Source: Companilactobacillus formosensis | GTDB lineage: Bacteria; Bacillota; Bacilli; Lactobacillales; Lactobacillaceae | Length of the DNA: 64,000 bases | Assembly: GCF_005405305.1 (NCBI RefSeq) | Contig: NZ_BJDU01000007.1 | Span: forward strand, 62,001-126,000 | Reading direction: 5' to 3' | Shown here: piece by piece, positions 1 to 8,866 of the stretch | Numbering within the stretch: position 1 is the stretch's first letter | How the letters are laid out: each line of letters begins with the position of its first letter | Notes under the pieces: generated by a model | What the model was told of the DNA's origin: nothing | Databases searched by the model: none | What the model saw: only the letters and a program-made list of their open reading frames with translations | Program-made: the position numbers and the translations under genes

Positions 1-2
1 GA

Positions 3-1064
3 CAAATTTTGGGAATTATAATGCCACCAGTTATTTTGGCCTTGGTATTGTATTATCTAATCAATCCGCTGATCAATGTTTTGGAAAACAAGCTTCACGT
101 TAATCGGATTATTTCAATTGCCTTTGTTTTTATTATTATTTTGGCTTTATTGATTTGGGGCGTTATGTCGCTGATTCCCTTTGTACAAAGCCAAGTGGAT
201 TCATTAGTTAAGAATTGGCCACAATATTGGGATTCTTTGAATAAGAGCTTACAAAATATGTTTTCTGATCCAAAATTACATATTGTTAAAGAGCGACTAG
301 CTACAACTAATGCCAGTATCACGAAGAGTTTTGAAAAATCTATGAGTCAAATTTTGCCACAGACGATGAATAATTTAAGCTCAGCTGTAAGTGTCTTGAC
401 GAATGTTGTCATGATTTTACTAACGGCACCATTTATTTTGTTCTTTATGTTAAAAGACGATAAGAAATTTAAGATTTCTGTTGTTAAATTCGTTCCTAAT
501 CGTTTGAAGAAGTCAGTTAGTGACATGCTTTCAGAAATCAGTCAATCATTGAGTTCTTACATTACGGGACAGTTGACGGTGGCTTTCTGGGTAGCAGTTA
601 TGTTCTTCGTTGGCTATTTGATCATAGGACAACGATATGCCTTGATTTTAGGAATCGTTGCCGGAATTTTAAACTTGATTCCCTATGTTGGTTCAGCATT
701 GGCCTTGATTCCTTCACTAGTTATTGCGGCCTTTATTGCTCCATCGATGGTTATAAAAGTATTGATTGTCTTTGCTGTTGAGCAGACGATTGAGACCCGT
801 GTTATTTCACCAATTATTGTTGGTAATAAAATGCAAATGCATCCTGTAACGACGATTCTAGTCTTGCTAGTTTCAGCCGGATTGTATGGGTTAGTAGGGA
901 TGATTGCAGGGATTCCAATCTTTGCTATTTTAAAAATTATTTGTACGAGAATTTTTAACTGGTTCAAACGTAATTCTTCTTGGTATGATGATGAAGACGT
1001 TGAACCAGTTGATGAAACAACAACTGCAAAAGATACAGAAAAATCTAAGAAAAATCACAAATAA
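3..1064 (+). CDS. AI-2E family transporter (partial, 5' end outside the window)
   Basis: Polytopic membrane protein of the AI-2E/PerM family, a group that includes the AI-2 exporter TqsA and Na+/H+ antiporters; the substrate cannot be told from sequence. The frame is open from the window edge. The first in-window start codon (TTG, base 9) lies inside what looks like the first membrane segment and has no ribosome binding site, so the true start is upstream. Several hydrophobic segments frame a central soluble stretch (about residues 70-125). The family-typical region with LIPYVGSALALIP and the GLYGLVGMIAGIPIFA segment are both present. The C-terminus is a charged cytoplasmic tail rich in D, E, K and T. 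Family assignment is strong, function open. Confidence 0.85.
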   Translation, partial: QILGIIMPPVILALVLYYLINPLINVLENKLHVNRIISIAFVFIIILALLIWGVMSLIPFVQSQVDSLVKNWPQYWDSLNKSLQNMFSDPKLHIVKERLATTNASITKSFEKSMSQILPQTMNNLSSAVSVLTNVVMILLTAPFILFFMLKDDKKFKISVVKFVPNRLKKSVSDMLSEISQSLSSYITGQLTVAFWVAVMFFVGYLIIGQRYALILGIVAGILNLIPYVGSALALIPSLVIAAFIAPSMVIKVLIVFAVEQTIETRVISPIIVGNKMQMHPVTTILVLLVSAGLYGLVGMIAGIPIFAILKIICTRIFNWFKRNSSWYDDEDVEPVDETTTAKDTEKSKKNHK

Positions 1065-1075
1065 TTCAAAAACTA

Positions 1076-1104
1076 TTGTCTAGACCGGATAAAACGTATA
1101 TAAT
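1076..1104 (+). promoter_or_regulatory. Predicted sigma-A promoter for trmL
   Basis: TTGTCT (1076-1081), a 17-base spacer and TATAAT (1099-1104). This would give a leader of about 140 bases that contains the hairpin at 1180-1224. A second possible promoter, TTGACA (1148-1153) with TATACT (1174-1179), has a 20-base spacer and is less likely. Confidence 0.6.
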
Positions 1105-1179
1105 GTTTTATGAGTTTTGGGGTTATTTGTTTTTCTCAGAAGTGATTTTGACAAAAGCAAGTAAACAAGAGGCTATACT

Positions 1180-1224
1180 AGCGCATGTCCTTGCTGTGGT
1201 TTTCACCGAGGTCATGCGCTTTTT
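1180..1224 (+). terminator. Terminator-like hairpin in the trmL leader
   Basis: A long stem begins with GCGCATG (1181-1187) pairing with CATGCGC (1213-1219). It continues after one mismatch with CCTTG/CGAGG-type pairs and an inner GTG/CAC, followed by five T. It could end transcripts from the permease gene, or attenuate the promoter at 1076-1104. Confidence 0.6.
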
Positions 1225-1248
1225 GTTTATGTAAAAGGAGATTAAATA

Positions 1249-1758
1249 ATGACGAACCATATTGCACTTTATGAACCATTGATGCCAGCTAATACTGGTA
1301 ATATTGCTAGAACTTGCGCGGGAACTAATACTAAATTACATTTGATCAGACCATTAGGTTTCAATACTGACGATGCTCATATGAAGCGTGCTGGTTTGGA
1401 TTACTGGGATAAGGTCGACATTACTTACCATGATGATTTGGATGCTTTTTTGGAATCAATACCTGACGATAAGTATTTGTATTTGATTACTAAATTTTCA
1501 GATAAGGTTTATAGTGATCAGGATTTCTCAGATACTTCGGTTGATCATTACTTTTTATTTGGTAAAGAAACAACTGGTTTGCCAGAAGATTTCATGCGTC
1601 GCAATCCTGAAAAATGCTTACGAATTCCTATGAGTGACAATATCCGAGCTTTAAATTTATCTAACAGTGCAGCTTTAGTTATTTATGAAGCCGTGCGCCA
1701 ACAACATTTTGCTGGTTTAGAATTAAGTCATCATTATGAACACGATAAATTAGATTAG
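1249..1758 (+). CDS. trmL: tRNA (cytidine/uridine-34-2'-O)-methyltransferase TrmL
   Basis: SPOUT-fold methyltransferase that 2'-O-methylates the wobble base of tRNA-Leu isoacceptors using S-adenosylmethionine. At 169 residues it has full family length. The start is ATG 1249 behind AAAAGGAG. The N-terminus carries the family pattern [16 protein letters not shown]. The C-terminal knot motifs [10 protein letters not shown] and [18 protein letters not shown] form the cofactor site. The DUF1149 gene follows 10 bases downstream and is probably co-transcribed. The leader contains a terminator-like hairpin, so expression may depend on read-through. Confidence 0.93.
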   Translation: MTNHIALYEPLMPANTGNIARTCAGTNTKLHLIRPLGFNTDDAHMKRAGLDYWDKVDITYHDDLDAFLESIPDDKYLYLITKFSDKVYSDQDFSDTSVDHYFLFGKETTGLPEDFMRRNPEKCLRIPMSDNIRALNLSNSAALVIYEAVRQQHFAGLELSHHYEHDKLD

Positions 1759-1768
1759 GAGAAAAACT

Positions 1769-2191
1769 ATGAAAATTAATAAAGGTGCAGTTAGCGTTCA
1801 AGCGTTTCACTATGATGTTGAATCACCAAGTGCTGATGAGAAGAGTACTTTAAACATTAGTATCGAACATCCTGAGTTCAAAGATGAGAACGGTCAACCT
1901 ATGAATGAAGATGAAGGTAAGATTTTCCAAGTCGTTATTCCTTTTGAAATTCATATGAAAGATGCTCCCTTTAAAGTTTCAGGATTAGTTGGGCAAGTAG
2001 TTCAACCAGTTGGCTTCCACGGTGAAGCAGAAGATTTAGATGGCAAGCAAGTTCAACAAATTTCACGTTCGGCAGTTGAGTATATTGAAACATTAACTTA
2101 TCAAGTTACTAGTGTAACGTTGAATCATGGTGTTTCATTGAATTTTACCAAAGATGCAGAAATCAAGCCTAATAATGAAGAAGATAAATAA
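1769..2191 (+). CDS. DUF1149 family protein
   Basis: A 140-residue soluble acidic protein, recognised as the DUF1149 family of lactobacilli and streptococci, whose function is not established. It has no signal peptide, membrane segment or catalytic motif that I can identify. Alternating hydrophobic residues in the central part (FQVVIPFEIHM, FKVSGLVGQVV) suggest a beta-rich fold, loosely like SecB-type or preprotein-binding domains; that comparison is inference. It starts at ATG 1769 behind AGGAGAAA, directly after trmL, and is followed by a clear terminator, so trmL and this gene make a two-gene unit. Confidence 0.75.
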   Translation: MKINKGAVSVQAFHYDVESPSADEKSTLNISIEHPEFKDENGQPMNEDEGKIFQVVIPFEIHMKDAPFKVSGLVGQVVQPVGFHGEAEDLDGKQVQQISRSAVEYIETLTYQVTSVTLNHGVSLNFTKDAEIKPNNEEDK

Positions 2192-2216
2192 ACAGTCCTT
2201 GAGGGCTGTTTTTTTT
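2192..2216 (+). terminator. Intrinsic terminator after the DUF1149 gene
   Basis: ACAGTCC (2192-2198), loop TTGA, GGGCTGT (2203-2209), then a run of eight T. It separates trmL/DUF1149 from ftsK. Confidence 0.85.
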
Positions 2217-2273
2217 AACGTTCAAAAAAGGTATAATTTTAGATGATTACTTTTAAATTCATGTGAGGTACTT

Positions 2274-4652
2274 ATGGTTAAAAAAAAGGCAAGTTCAAGG
2301 CCTAGAAAGAGTAAAAAAACCGTTGATAATTCACGGCTGATTAGATCTTTGGTCAGTTTAGTGTGGATAATCTTGGCGATTCTAGGCTTATTCAAGTTTG
2401 GTCTCGTTGGCAAAACTTTCGATAATATCTATCGAATCTTTGTTGGGGATAGTTATCCAGTATTGTTAATTATCAGTATCGTTGTAGCGGCGTTCATCAT
2501 CGCTACAGGGCGATTTCCTTTATTGTCGCCTAAACGAAATTTTGGTTTTTTGTTTGTTTATTTAGGAACATTAATAATTTTACACGGCATTTTCTTCTCC
2601 AGTATGTCGCTATATCACAATTATAATCTCGTCACATGGAATACTTTATCTGCTGATATAACGCAGGTTGATGTCGGCGGATCAGTTGGTGGAGGAATGA
2701 TAGGTTCTTATTTATATAGTTTCTTCATGCCAATGTTTTCAAGTGTAGGAACGTATTTTGTTACCGCGTTAATTATTTTTATTGGAATTTTAATGTTATT
2801 AAACGTTACGATGAAACAAGTTTCGGTTGTAACGACAGATATTTTGGTTTTCTTAAAGCATCTATTTATTAAAATAAAAGATATTTTAGTTGGCCATTAC
2901 AGCAATTATGTTGATCAAAAGAAGACACAGCAGGTTGATCTTAAATCTGATAAACCTACTAAACGTGCTCCAATAGTGAGAGATGACGATAAAACAGAGG
3001 ATGGTTTCAATAGTTTCGTTGAAGATAAAACAGAAGACAAGAAACCAGATGACTTTAAAATCGAAGGAGCACCTAAGCCTCCGGAACAACCTACTTCTGA
3101 GGCTACTGTGGTTTCTAAACCTTATGGTATCGATGGTACTAAAGATAAAGATTTACCAGATCCAGTTGGCTATAAGAAAGCTGAGCCCGTCAATAATGAT
3201 GGTTATGTATTACCATCTGTTGATTTGTTGAAGCAAGTACCACAAACGGATCAGACTTCAGAAGTTCATTTGATTGAAGAAAACAAAGATAAATTACGTC
3301 AGACTTTCAAGAGTTTTGGGGTTGATGTTGAAGTTAAGAAGGCAAGTTTAGGTCCAACTATCACAAAATATGAAGTTCAACCAGCAGTTGGTGTTAAAGT
3401 AAGTAAGATTGTCAATTTAGCCGATGATCTGGCTTTGGCTTTGGCTGCTAAAGATATCCGTATCGAAGCACCAATTCCAGGAAAACCATTTGTTGGGATC
3501 GAAGTGCCTAATAAGACTATCTCAACAGTTTCATTTAAAGATATCACTGAAAATCAAAAAGATAAGACTCATCCGTTAATTGTTCCACTTGGAAAGGATG
3601 TTTCGGGTAATATCATTGAAGCAAATATTACTAAAATGCCCCATTTGTTGATTGCCGGTTCTACTGGTAGTGGTAAGTCTGTTGCAATCAATACGATTAT
3701 TACGGGTATTTTGATGAAAGCTAAACCTAATGAGGTTAAGTTGATTTTGATTGATCCAAAGATGGTTGAATTGAATGTTTATAACGGCATTCCGCATTTG
3801 CTGATTCCAGTTGTTACTGATGCCAGACGAGCAGCCGGAGCGCTACAAAAGGCTGTTAAAGAAATGGAACGTCGTTATAAATTGTTTGCTGAGACTAGTC
3901 ACCGTAACATTGGTGAGTATAACGCTGATGTTGATAAGTTCAATGAAACCGCTGCGGACGAAGATAAAATGGAACGCTTGCCATTTATCGTCGTTATCGT
4001 TGATGAGTTGTCTGATTTGATGATGGTAGCTGGACACGAAGTAGAAGCAGCTATTGTTCGTTTAGCTCAAATGGCCCGTGCAGCCGGTTTGCATATCATT
4101 ATTGCAACGCAACGTCCTTCTGTTGATGTTATTACTGGATTGATCAAAGCCAATATTCCATCCAGAATGGCCTTCGCTGTTTCCAGTGGTGTCGATTCAA
4201 GAACTATTCTGGACTCAGTTGGAGCTGAGAAGCTCTTAGGACGAGGCGATATGCTTTTCCAACCAATTGGGAAGAGTAAACCAATTCGACTTCAGGGAGC
4301 CTATATTTCCGAATCAGAGGTTGAAAATGTTGTGAAATTTGTCAGCGAGCAACAAGAAGCCCATTACGATGAAGAAATGATTCCTACTGATGTTGAAGAA
4401 GGCGGTGGCGACAGCGATAAGCCAGAAGATGAGTATTGGGATGATGCTGTCGATATGATTGTTAAGGGTCAATCGGCCAGTGTCTCTATGCTTCAAAGAA
4501 GATTTGCTATCGGTTATAATCGAGCTGCAAGAATGGTTGATGAAATGGAAAATAAAGGTATCGTGGGACCATCAGAGGGTAGTAAGCCACGAAAAGTATT
4601 AATTACTCCCGAACAACTAGAAACAATAAGAAAAAATCAGGTGAAAAATTGA
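2274..4652 (+). CDS. ftsK: DNA translocase FtsK/SpoIIIE
   Basis: Septum-located motor that pumps chromosome ends out of the closing division septum. It is 792 residues, normal for lactobacilli. Four to five membrane segments lie in residues 20-190, followed by an acidic and proline-rich linker (about 220-330). The RecA-like motor has Walker A GSTGSGKS at residues 462-469 and Walker B-type VVIVDELSDLMM. The C-terminal winged-helix gamma domain (about 725-790), which reads polar KOPS/SRS-type sequences, contains MLQRRFAIGYNRAARMVDEM. The start is ATG 2274 behind GTGAGGT. A possible -10 (TATAAT, 2232-2237) lies upstream without a good -35. The stop codon overlaps the start of ymfF. Confidence 0.95.
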   Translation: MVKKKASSRPRKSKKTVDNSRLIRSLVSLVWIILAILGLFKFGLVGKTFDNIYRIFVGDSYPVLLIISIVVAAFIIATGRFPLLSPKRNFGFLFVYLGTLIILHGIFFSSMSLYHNYNLVTWNTLSADITQVDVGGSVGGGMIGSYLYSFFMPMFSSVGTYFVTALIIFIGILMLLNVTMKQVSVVTTDILVFLKHLFIKIKDILVGHYSNYVDQKKTQQVDLKSDKPTKRAPIVRDDDKTEDGFNSFVEDKTEDKKPDDFKIEGAPKPPEQPTSEATVVSKPYGIDGTKDKDLPDPVGYKKAEPVNNDGYVLPSVDLLKQVPQTDQTSEVHLIEENKDKLRQTFKSFGVDVEVKKASLGPTITKYEVQPAVGVKVSKIVNLADDLALALAAKDIRIEAPIPGKPFVGIEVPNKTISTVSFKDITENQKDKTHPLIVPLGKDVSGNIIEANITKMPHLLIAGSTGSGKSVAINTIITGILMKAKPNEVKLILIDPKMVELNVYNGIPHLLIPVVTDARRAAGALQKAVKEMERRYKLFAETSHRNIGEYNADVDKFNETAADEDKMERLPFIVVIVDELSDLMMVAGHEVEAAIVRLAQMARAAGLHIIIATQRPSVDVITGLIKANIPSRMAFAVSSGVDSRTILDSVGAEKLLGRGDMLFQPIGKSKPIRLQGAYISESEVENVVKFVSEQQEAHYDEEMIPTDVEEGGGDSDKPEDEYWDDAVDMIVKGQSASVSMLQRRFAIGYNRAARMVDEMENKGIVGPSEGSKPRKVLITPEQLETIRKNQVKN

Positions 4653-5932
4653 GAAAAACATTAGCAAAGAATATTTTCTTAAATATAAATCCAATCAAAA
4701 AATTCCGAACTATTAAAGTTCAAGTCGATTTTCTTCGTCCTTTAAAAAAAGAAGAAACTACGGGACGCCGATTGTTGGCCAACGTTATGTCTAATTCAAC
4801 AGCTAATTATCCCAGTTTTCGATCGATAAATGACCGTGAAATGGAATTGTATGGCTCTGAAATCAATGTTTTTACGCGAAATCTTTTGAATTTTAATGAC
4901 TTGGCTTTCAGCATTGAATTTGCTGATCCTAATTTTTTGATTGATGGTCAAACGCAGATTAAAGACAATTTGGAATTATTGAATGAAATAATTTTTAAGC
5001 CAAATTTAGCAGGAAAAGAATTCGATCAGACATCTTTTGAAACCGAAAAACGTAATTTGATGTCTAATTTAGTTTCGATTCAAGATAATCAAGATTTAGT
5101 CAGTACTCTAGGATTAACTAAATTGATTTATCAGAATAATCCTGATCGTCAAATACCGATTTTTGGAAGTATTGATCAATTACGCGAATTAACAAATGAA
5201 AAATTGCTAGAAATGTATCAAGATGTCATTAAAAAAGATACGATTGTCATTAATGTCGTTGGGAATGTTGATGAAGAAAAATTTGCGGAAGATATTTTAA
5301 CTAGTAGCTTTTATACTCAAATGAATAATGAACGCCTAGATTTAAAAATTGAATTCGATAAATTCAATCAATTGATTGCTAATCCAGCTGAAAAAATTGA
5401 ACACAAACACCTCAATCAAAGTCGAATTGCCTTGGCTTATGCAACTGAGGGAGTTTCTAAGAAATTTAATCGTTTGGCACCTCAAATTATGAATTTGATT
5501 TTGGGTGGCGATGATCAATCACAATTGTTCCAACAAGTTAGAGAGAAGAATAGTTTAGCTTATTCAGTATCTAGTACTTATCAACCATTGAGTCATTTGG
5601 TTACGATTCAGGCCGGTTTGGATTCTGATTCAGTTCAAAAGGCTTTAGAGTTGATCAATCAACAAATCGACTTTATTAAAAATGGAGAATTTACTGATAA
5701 TCAAGTAGAACATGCTCAAAAAGTCATGTTGACGAGAAGAAAGATTGCGACTGATTCGATCCAGTACTACATCATGCGTAGTATTTGGGAAACTGTTTAT
5801 CCAAAGACTTTGATGAGCGATGAGCAATTTCAAGCAGAATTAGATAAATTAGATCGTGATCATATTGCTAGTGTGGCTAATAATTTACATGCCATTGCAC
5901 AATATCAGTTGATTGGAGATTCGAATGACTGA
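4649..5932 (+). CDS. ymfF: EF-P modification-associated M16 family protein YmfF (non-catalytic partner)
   Basis: M16 peptidase-like protein of 427 residues. In Bacillus subtilis the ymfF-ymfH-ymfI genes are needed for the 5-aminopentanol modification of elongation factor P. I see no HxxEH zinc motif; the equivalent region reads NDREMELYGSEINVFTR, so this is probably the inactive half of a YmfF-YmfH heterodimer, as in mitochondrial processing peptidase. Both M16 halves can be traced, with the second containing the R/Y-type LFQQVREKNSLAYSVSS motif. The TTG start (4649) overlaps the ftsK stop by four bases (TTGA) and AGGTG lies just upstream, which implies translational coupling. Confidence 0.88.
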   Translation: MRKTLAKNIFLNINPIKKFRTIKVQVDFLRPLKKEETTGRRLLANVMSNSTANYPSFRSINDREMELYGSEINVFTRNLLNFNDLAFSIEFADPNFLIDGQTQIKDNLELLNEIIFKPNLAGKEFDQTSFETEKRNLMSNLVSIQDNQDLVSTLGLTKLIYQNNPDRQIPIFGSIDQLRELTNEKLLEMYQDVIKKDTIVINVVGNVDEEKFAEDILTSSFYTQMNNERLDLKIEFDKFNQLIANPAEKIEHKHLNQSRIALAYATEGVSKKFNRLAPQIMNLILGGDDQSQLFQQVREKNSLAYSVSSTYQPLSHLVTIQAGLDSDSVQKALELINQQIDFIKNGEFTDNQVEHAQKVMLTRRKIATDSIQYYIMRSIWETVYPKTLMSDEQFQAELDKLDRDHIASVANNLHAIAQYQLIGDSND

Positions 5933-7163
5933 GAAGTTAGAAAAACAAACGAAAAAATTAAATAACGGTTTACAAATCACTGTCGTACCGATGTCAGGAT
6001 TTAATCAAGTCTACGGACTAGCAATGACTAATTTTGGTTCAGTAGATACTAAAACAAACGAGGGAACTTTACCTGCGGGAATTGCTCACTTCATTGAGCA
6101 TAAATTATTTGCCAAACCTAATTACGATGTATCAGAAAAATTTGCCCAATATGGTGCTAATTCCAATGCTTACACTAGTTATACGAAGACGGCATATTTA
6201 TTTCAAACTTTAGATAATCCGTATGATAATTTGAAGATTTTATTAGACTTGATTCAAAATCCATATTTCACCGATGAGAATGTTGCATCTGAACGTGGGA
6301 TCATCGATCAAGAAATTCAAATGTACTTAGATATGCCTGAATGGGTTCTAGAACAACGAATTTTGGGACAATTGTATCCTAATGATCCGATTGCAGAAGA
6401 TATTGCTGGGTCAAGTGAGTCATTAAAACAAATCAATCGTCAAAATTTATTATCTACTTATCAACAAAACTATCGACCTGATAACATGAACCTCGTTTTA
6501 GTTGGCGATGTAGATTTTGAAAAAGTTGAAAATATAGTTGAAAATTCTAATTTTCATCAAATAGATAAACCATTGCAAAAAGTTGATCGTCAGTTTGAAC
6601 CAATTGGTCAAGGTGGCTATGAGACGATGGACATCAGTCAAGCTCGTAGTGCTTATGGAATTAGAATTAATACTGAAATGTCTGGGTATGATTTAGTAAA
6701 GAAACAATTTGAATTAAATATGATTATGGAGACTTTGATAGGTGAATCTTCCAAGAATTATCAAGAAATGAGTAATTCTGGTCTAATTGATGATAGTTTT
6801 TCTTATAATGTAGTTGCAGAAAATAACTATTGTTTTATCATAATTAGTGGGTCAAATAATAATCCTCAAAAATTTCAAGAATATCTACGCAATCACTTGT
6901 CTTATAGCTCGTTAAAGGAAGTTCTAACAGATGCCAAATTTGAAAGAATTAAGCGCGATGCCATTGGTTCTTACTTGTTTGCACAAAATTCACCTGAAGC
7001 TATTGCTAATCAGATGGCTGAACTTTACTTCTACGATGTTGACTACTTAGAACTGATCAATATGATTGATTCTATTAAAAAAGATGACATTTTAACGATT
7101 GCAGAGAAATTTTTGAAGGATGATAATTGTACCTACTACAATCTTTTACCAAATAGGAAGTAA
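5925..7163 (+). CDS. ymfH: EF-P modification-associated M16 zinc peptidase YmfH (catalytic partner)
   Basis: A 412-residue M16 metallopeptidase with an intact zinc-binding HFIEH at residues 55-59 and the distal glutamate in the segment ERGIIDQEIQMYLDMPEW. Together with the preceding non-catalytic paralogue it forms the peptidase pair linked to EF-P 5-aminopentanol modification. Its peptide substrate is not known to me. I chose ATG 5925, with GGAG six bases upstream, over the in-frame TTG at 5913 because that TTG lies before the ribosome binding site. The gene overlaps the end of ymfF by eight bases and is followed after three bases by ymfI. Confidence 0.9.
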   Translation: MTEKLEKQTKKLNNGLQITVVPMSGFNQVYGLAMTNFGSVDTKTNEGTLPAGIAHFIEHKLFAKPNYDVSEKFAQYGANSNAYTSYTKTAYLFQTLDNPYDNLKILLDLIQNPYFTDENVASERGIIDQEIQMYLDMPEWVLEQRILGQLYPNDPIAEDIAGSSESLKQINRQNLLSTYQQNYRPDNMNLVLVGDVDFEKVENIVENSNFHQIDKPLQKVDRQFEPIGQGGYETMDISQARSAYGIRINTEMSGYDLVKKQFELNMIMETLIGESSKNYQEMSNSGLIDDSFSYNVVAENNYCFIIISGSNNNPQKFQEYLRNHLSYSSLKEVLTDAKFERIKRDAIGSYLFAQNSPEAIANQMAELYFYDVDYLELINMIDSIKKDDILTIAEKFLKDDNCTYYNLLPNRK

Positions 7164-7166
7164 ACT

Positions 7167-7889
7167 ATGTATGCATTAGTTATGGGAAGTTCTGGTGATA
7201 TCGGGACCAGTAGTGCTAAAAAACTAGCCCAAAAGGGTTGGTCCTTGTATTTGCATTACAATCAGAATAGAGAACGAATTGAAAAGTTACGCACAGAACT
7301 TGTGGAAAAGTATCCGCAACAGGATTTTATTCCCATCAAGTTCAATATGGAGCAAGATACAGTTGAACAATTGACCAGTCAGATATTTGGATTGGATGCA
7401 GTAGTTTTTGCTCAAGGTAATACTTACTATAAGTTGTTAGTTGATATTTCGGAAAAAGAAATTGATTCTTTGTGGAATATCCACGTAAAATTACCAATTT
7501 TGATTTTACAGGCGCTTCAAGATAAACTAGCTAAAACGCATCATGGTCGAATCGTTTTTATCGGATCAATCTATGGAAAAATCGGTTCAGCGATGGAAGT
7601 AGTTTACAGTACTGTTAAGGGGGCAATGTCTTCCTTTGCAGATGCCTATGCTAAGGAAGTAGCTTCTTTGGGTATTTCCGTCAACGTTGTCGCCCCTGGG
7701 GCAGTCAATACTAAGATGAATACTCAAGAATTTTCGAGCGAAGACCTTGAAAATGTAAAAGAAGAGATACCAGCAGATAGATTGGCAAATCCTGATGAAA
7801 TAGCTGATTTGGTTAGTTATTTAGTTAATATCGAATCAAATTACCTGACGGGACAAACAATTTATTTTGCAGGTGGTTGGTTGCTATAA
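7167..7889 (+). CDS. ymfI: EF-P 5-aminopentanone reductase YmfI (SDR family)
   Basis: Short-chain dehydrogenase/reductase of 240 residues. By homology with B. subtilis YmfI it reduces 5-aminopentanone to 5-aminopentanol on elongation factor P using NADPH. The N-terminal glycine-rich nucleotide site reads GSSGDIGTS, and the catalytic elements are the serine in FIGSIYGKIG and the YxxxK in YSTVKGA. A fatty acid reductase FabG is the main alternative for an SDR, but the position behind ymfF-ymfH argues for the EF-P role. Codons and spacing match its neighbours. No terminator follows before rodZ. Confidence 0.87.
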   Translation: MYALVMGSSGDIGTSSAKKLAQKGWSLYLHYNQNRERIEKLRTELVEKYPQQDFIPIKFNMEQDTVEQLTSQIFGLDAVVFAQGNTYYKLLVDISEKEIDSLWNIHVKLPILILQALQDKLAKTHHGRIVFIGSIYGKIGSAMEVVYSTVKGAMSSFADAYAKEVASLGISVNVVAPGAVNTKMNTQEFSSEDLENVKEEIPADRLANPDEIADLVSYLVNIESNYLTGQTIYFAGGWLL

Positions 7890-7954
7890 GGTCGCTAGTA
7901 GTTAGATAATAATATATGTTATACTTAGAAAAATTAGTTAATCGGTGGTAAATA

Positions 7955-8794
7955 ATGGACGAAATTGGCCAAAAATTAAGAAATGCTCGTATCAAAAAAG
8001 GATACACAATTGATGATTTACAACAAATCACAAAAATTCAAAAAAGATATTTGATTGCTATTGAAGAAGGTCAATTTGATCATCTTCCTGGTGATTTCTA
8101 TGTCAGAGCTTTTATCAAGCAATATTCTGATGCTGTTGGTATTTCAAGCGATGACTTGTTGGAAGAATACAAGTCAGATATTCCTAATGCACAACCTACA
8201 CAAGAATCTGCTCCTGAAGAAACTAAGACTAGAAGTATCAAAGAAGAATCAAATTCTTTCTTCTCAAATTTGGGTAACTATATTCCTCAAATTGTCGTTG
8301 GAATTATAATTATCGTAATTATCGGAGTTATCGCCTTTGGAATGATTCATAAGAGTCAAAGTACATCAAGCGTGACAATTCCAAAGGATAATACTGAACA
8401 AACAACCAAGAAAGCTAAGAAGACAACAACTAAGAAAAAGGCTGCTAAAAAGACAGAAACTAAGTCTAAAGAGACAACTGTCAAGGAGTCTGACACTGAA
8501 GGAACATATACGATCACAAATGCTCCAAGTGACGGATTAAAAGTTGTTGTTGAAGGTAGTAATGGTCAAGCTTGGATTCAATTCAAGGAAGGCGACAATA
8601 CTACTTGGCAACAAGCTCTTAGCGCTGACGAAAAGAAGGAAACTACTGTTCCTAGCGACACAACAACTTTCACCATTCAAACTGGTAACGTTAATAACAC
8701 TAAGGTTACGATTGATGGTAAAGATGTTGACTTGTCTAAGTCACAAAGTGGTGACACAATCGTCAAAACTTTGACATTTAATATTGAAAAATAA
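7955..8794 (+). CDS. rodZ: Cytoskeletal protein RodZ (YmfM-type)
   Basis: Bitopic membrane protein of 279 residues that links the MreB cytoskeleton to the wall-elongation machinery. Residues 1-68 form a helix-turn-helix (HTH_25 type, MDEIGQKLRNARIKKGYTIDDL), used in RodZ for MreB contact and not mainly for DNA binding. One membrane helix lies at about 112-130. It is followed by a K/T-rich low-complexity wall-spanning linker (about 131-175) and a C-terminal DUF4115 beta domain. The start is ATG 7955 behind GGTGG. It follows ymfI as in Bacillus. Confidence 0.9.
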   Translation: MDEIGQKLRNARIKKGYTIDDLQQITKIQKRYLIAIEEGQFDHLPGDFYVRAFIKQYSDAVGISSDDLLEEYKSDIPNAQPTQESAPEETKTRSIKEESNSFFSNLGNYIPQIVVGIIIIVIIGVIAFGMIHKSQSTSSVTIPKDNTEQTTKKAKKTTTKKKAAKKTETKSKETTVKESDTEGTYTITNAPSDGLKVVVEGSNGQAWIQFKEGDNTTWQQALSADEKKETTVPSDTTTFTIQTGNVNNTKVTIDGKDVDLSKSQSGDTIVKTLTFNIEK

Positions 8795-8797
8795 AAT

Positions 8798-8835
8798 AAT
8801 GGTGTCTAATCTTTATGGGTAGGCACCATTGTTTT
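8798..8835 (+). terminator. Intrinsic terminator after rodZ
   Basis: AATGGTGTCTA (8798-8808) pairs with TAGGCACCATT (8820-8830) with one G-T pair, followed by GTTTT. The T tail is short, so read-through into pgsA is likely. Confidence 0.65.
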
Positions 8836-8866
8836 GTCAAAATTAGTATTCTGGAGGACTTTTTCA

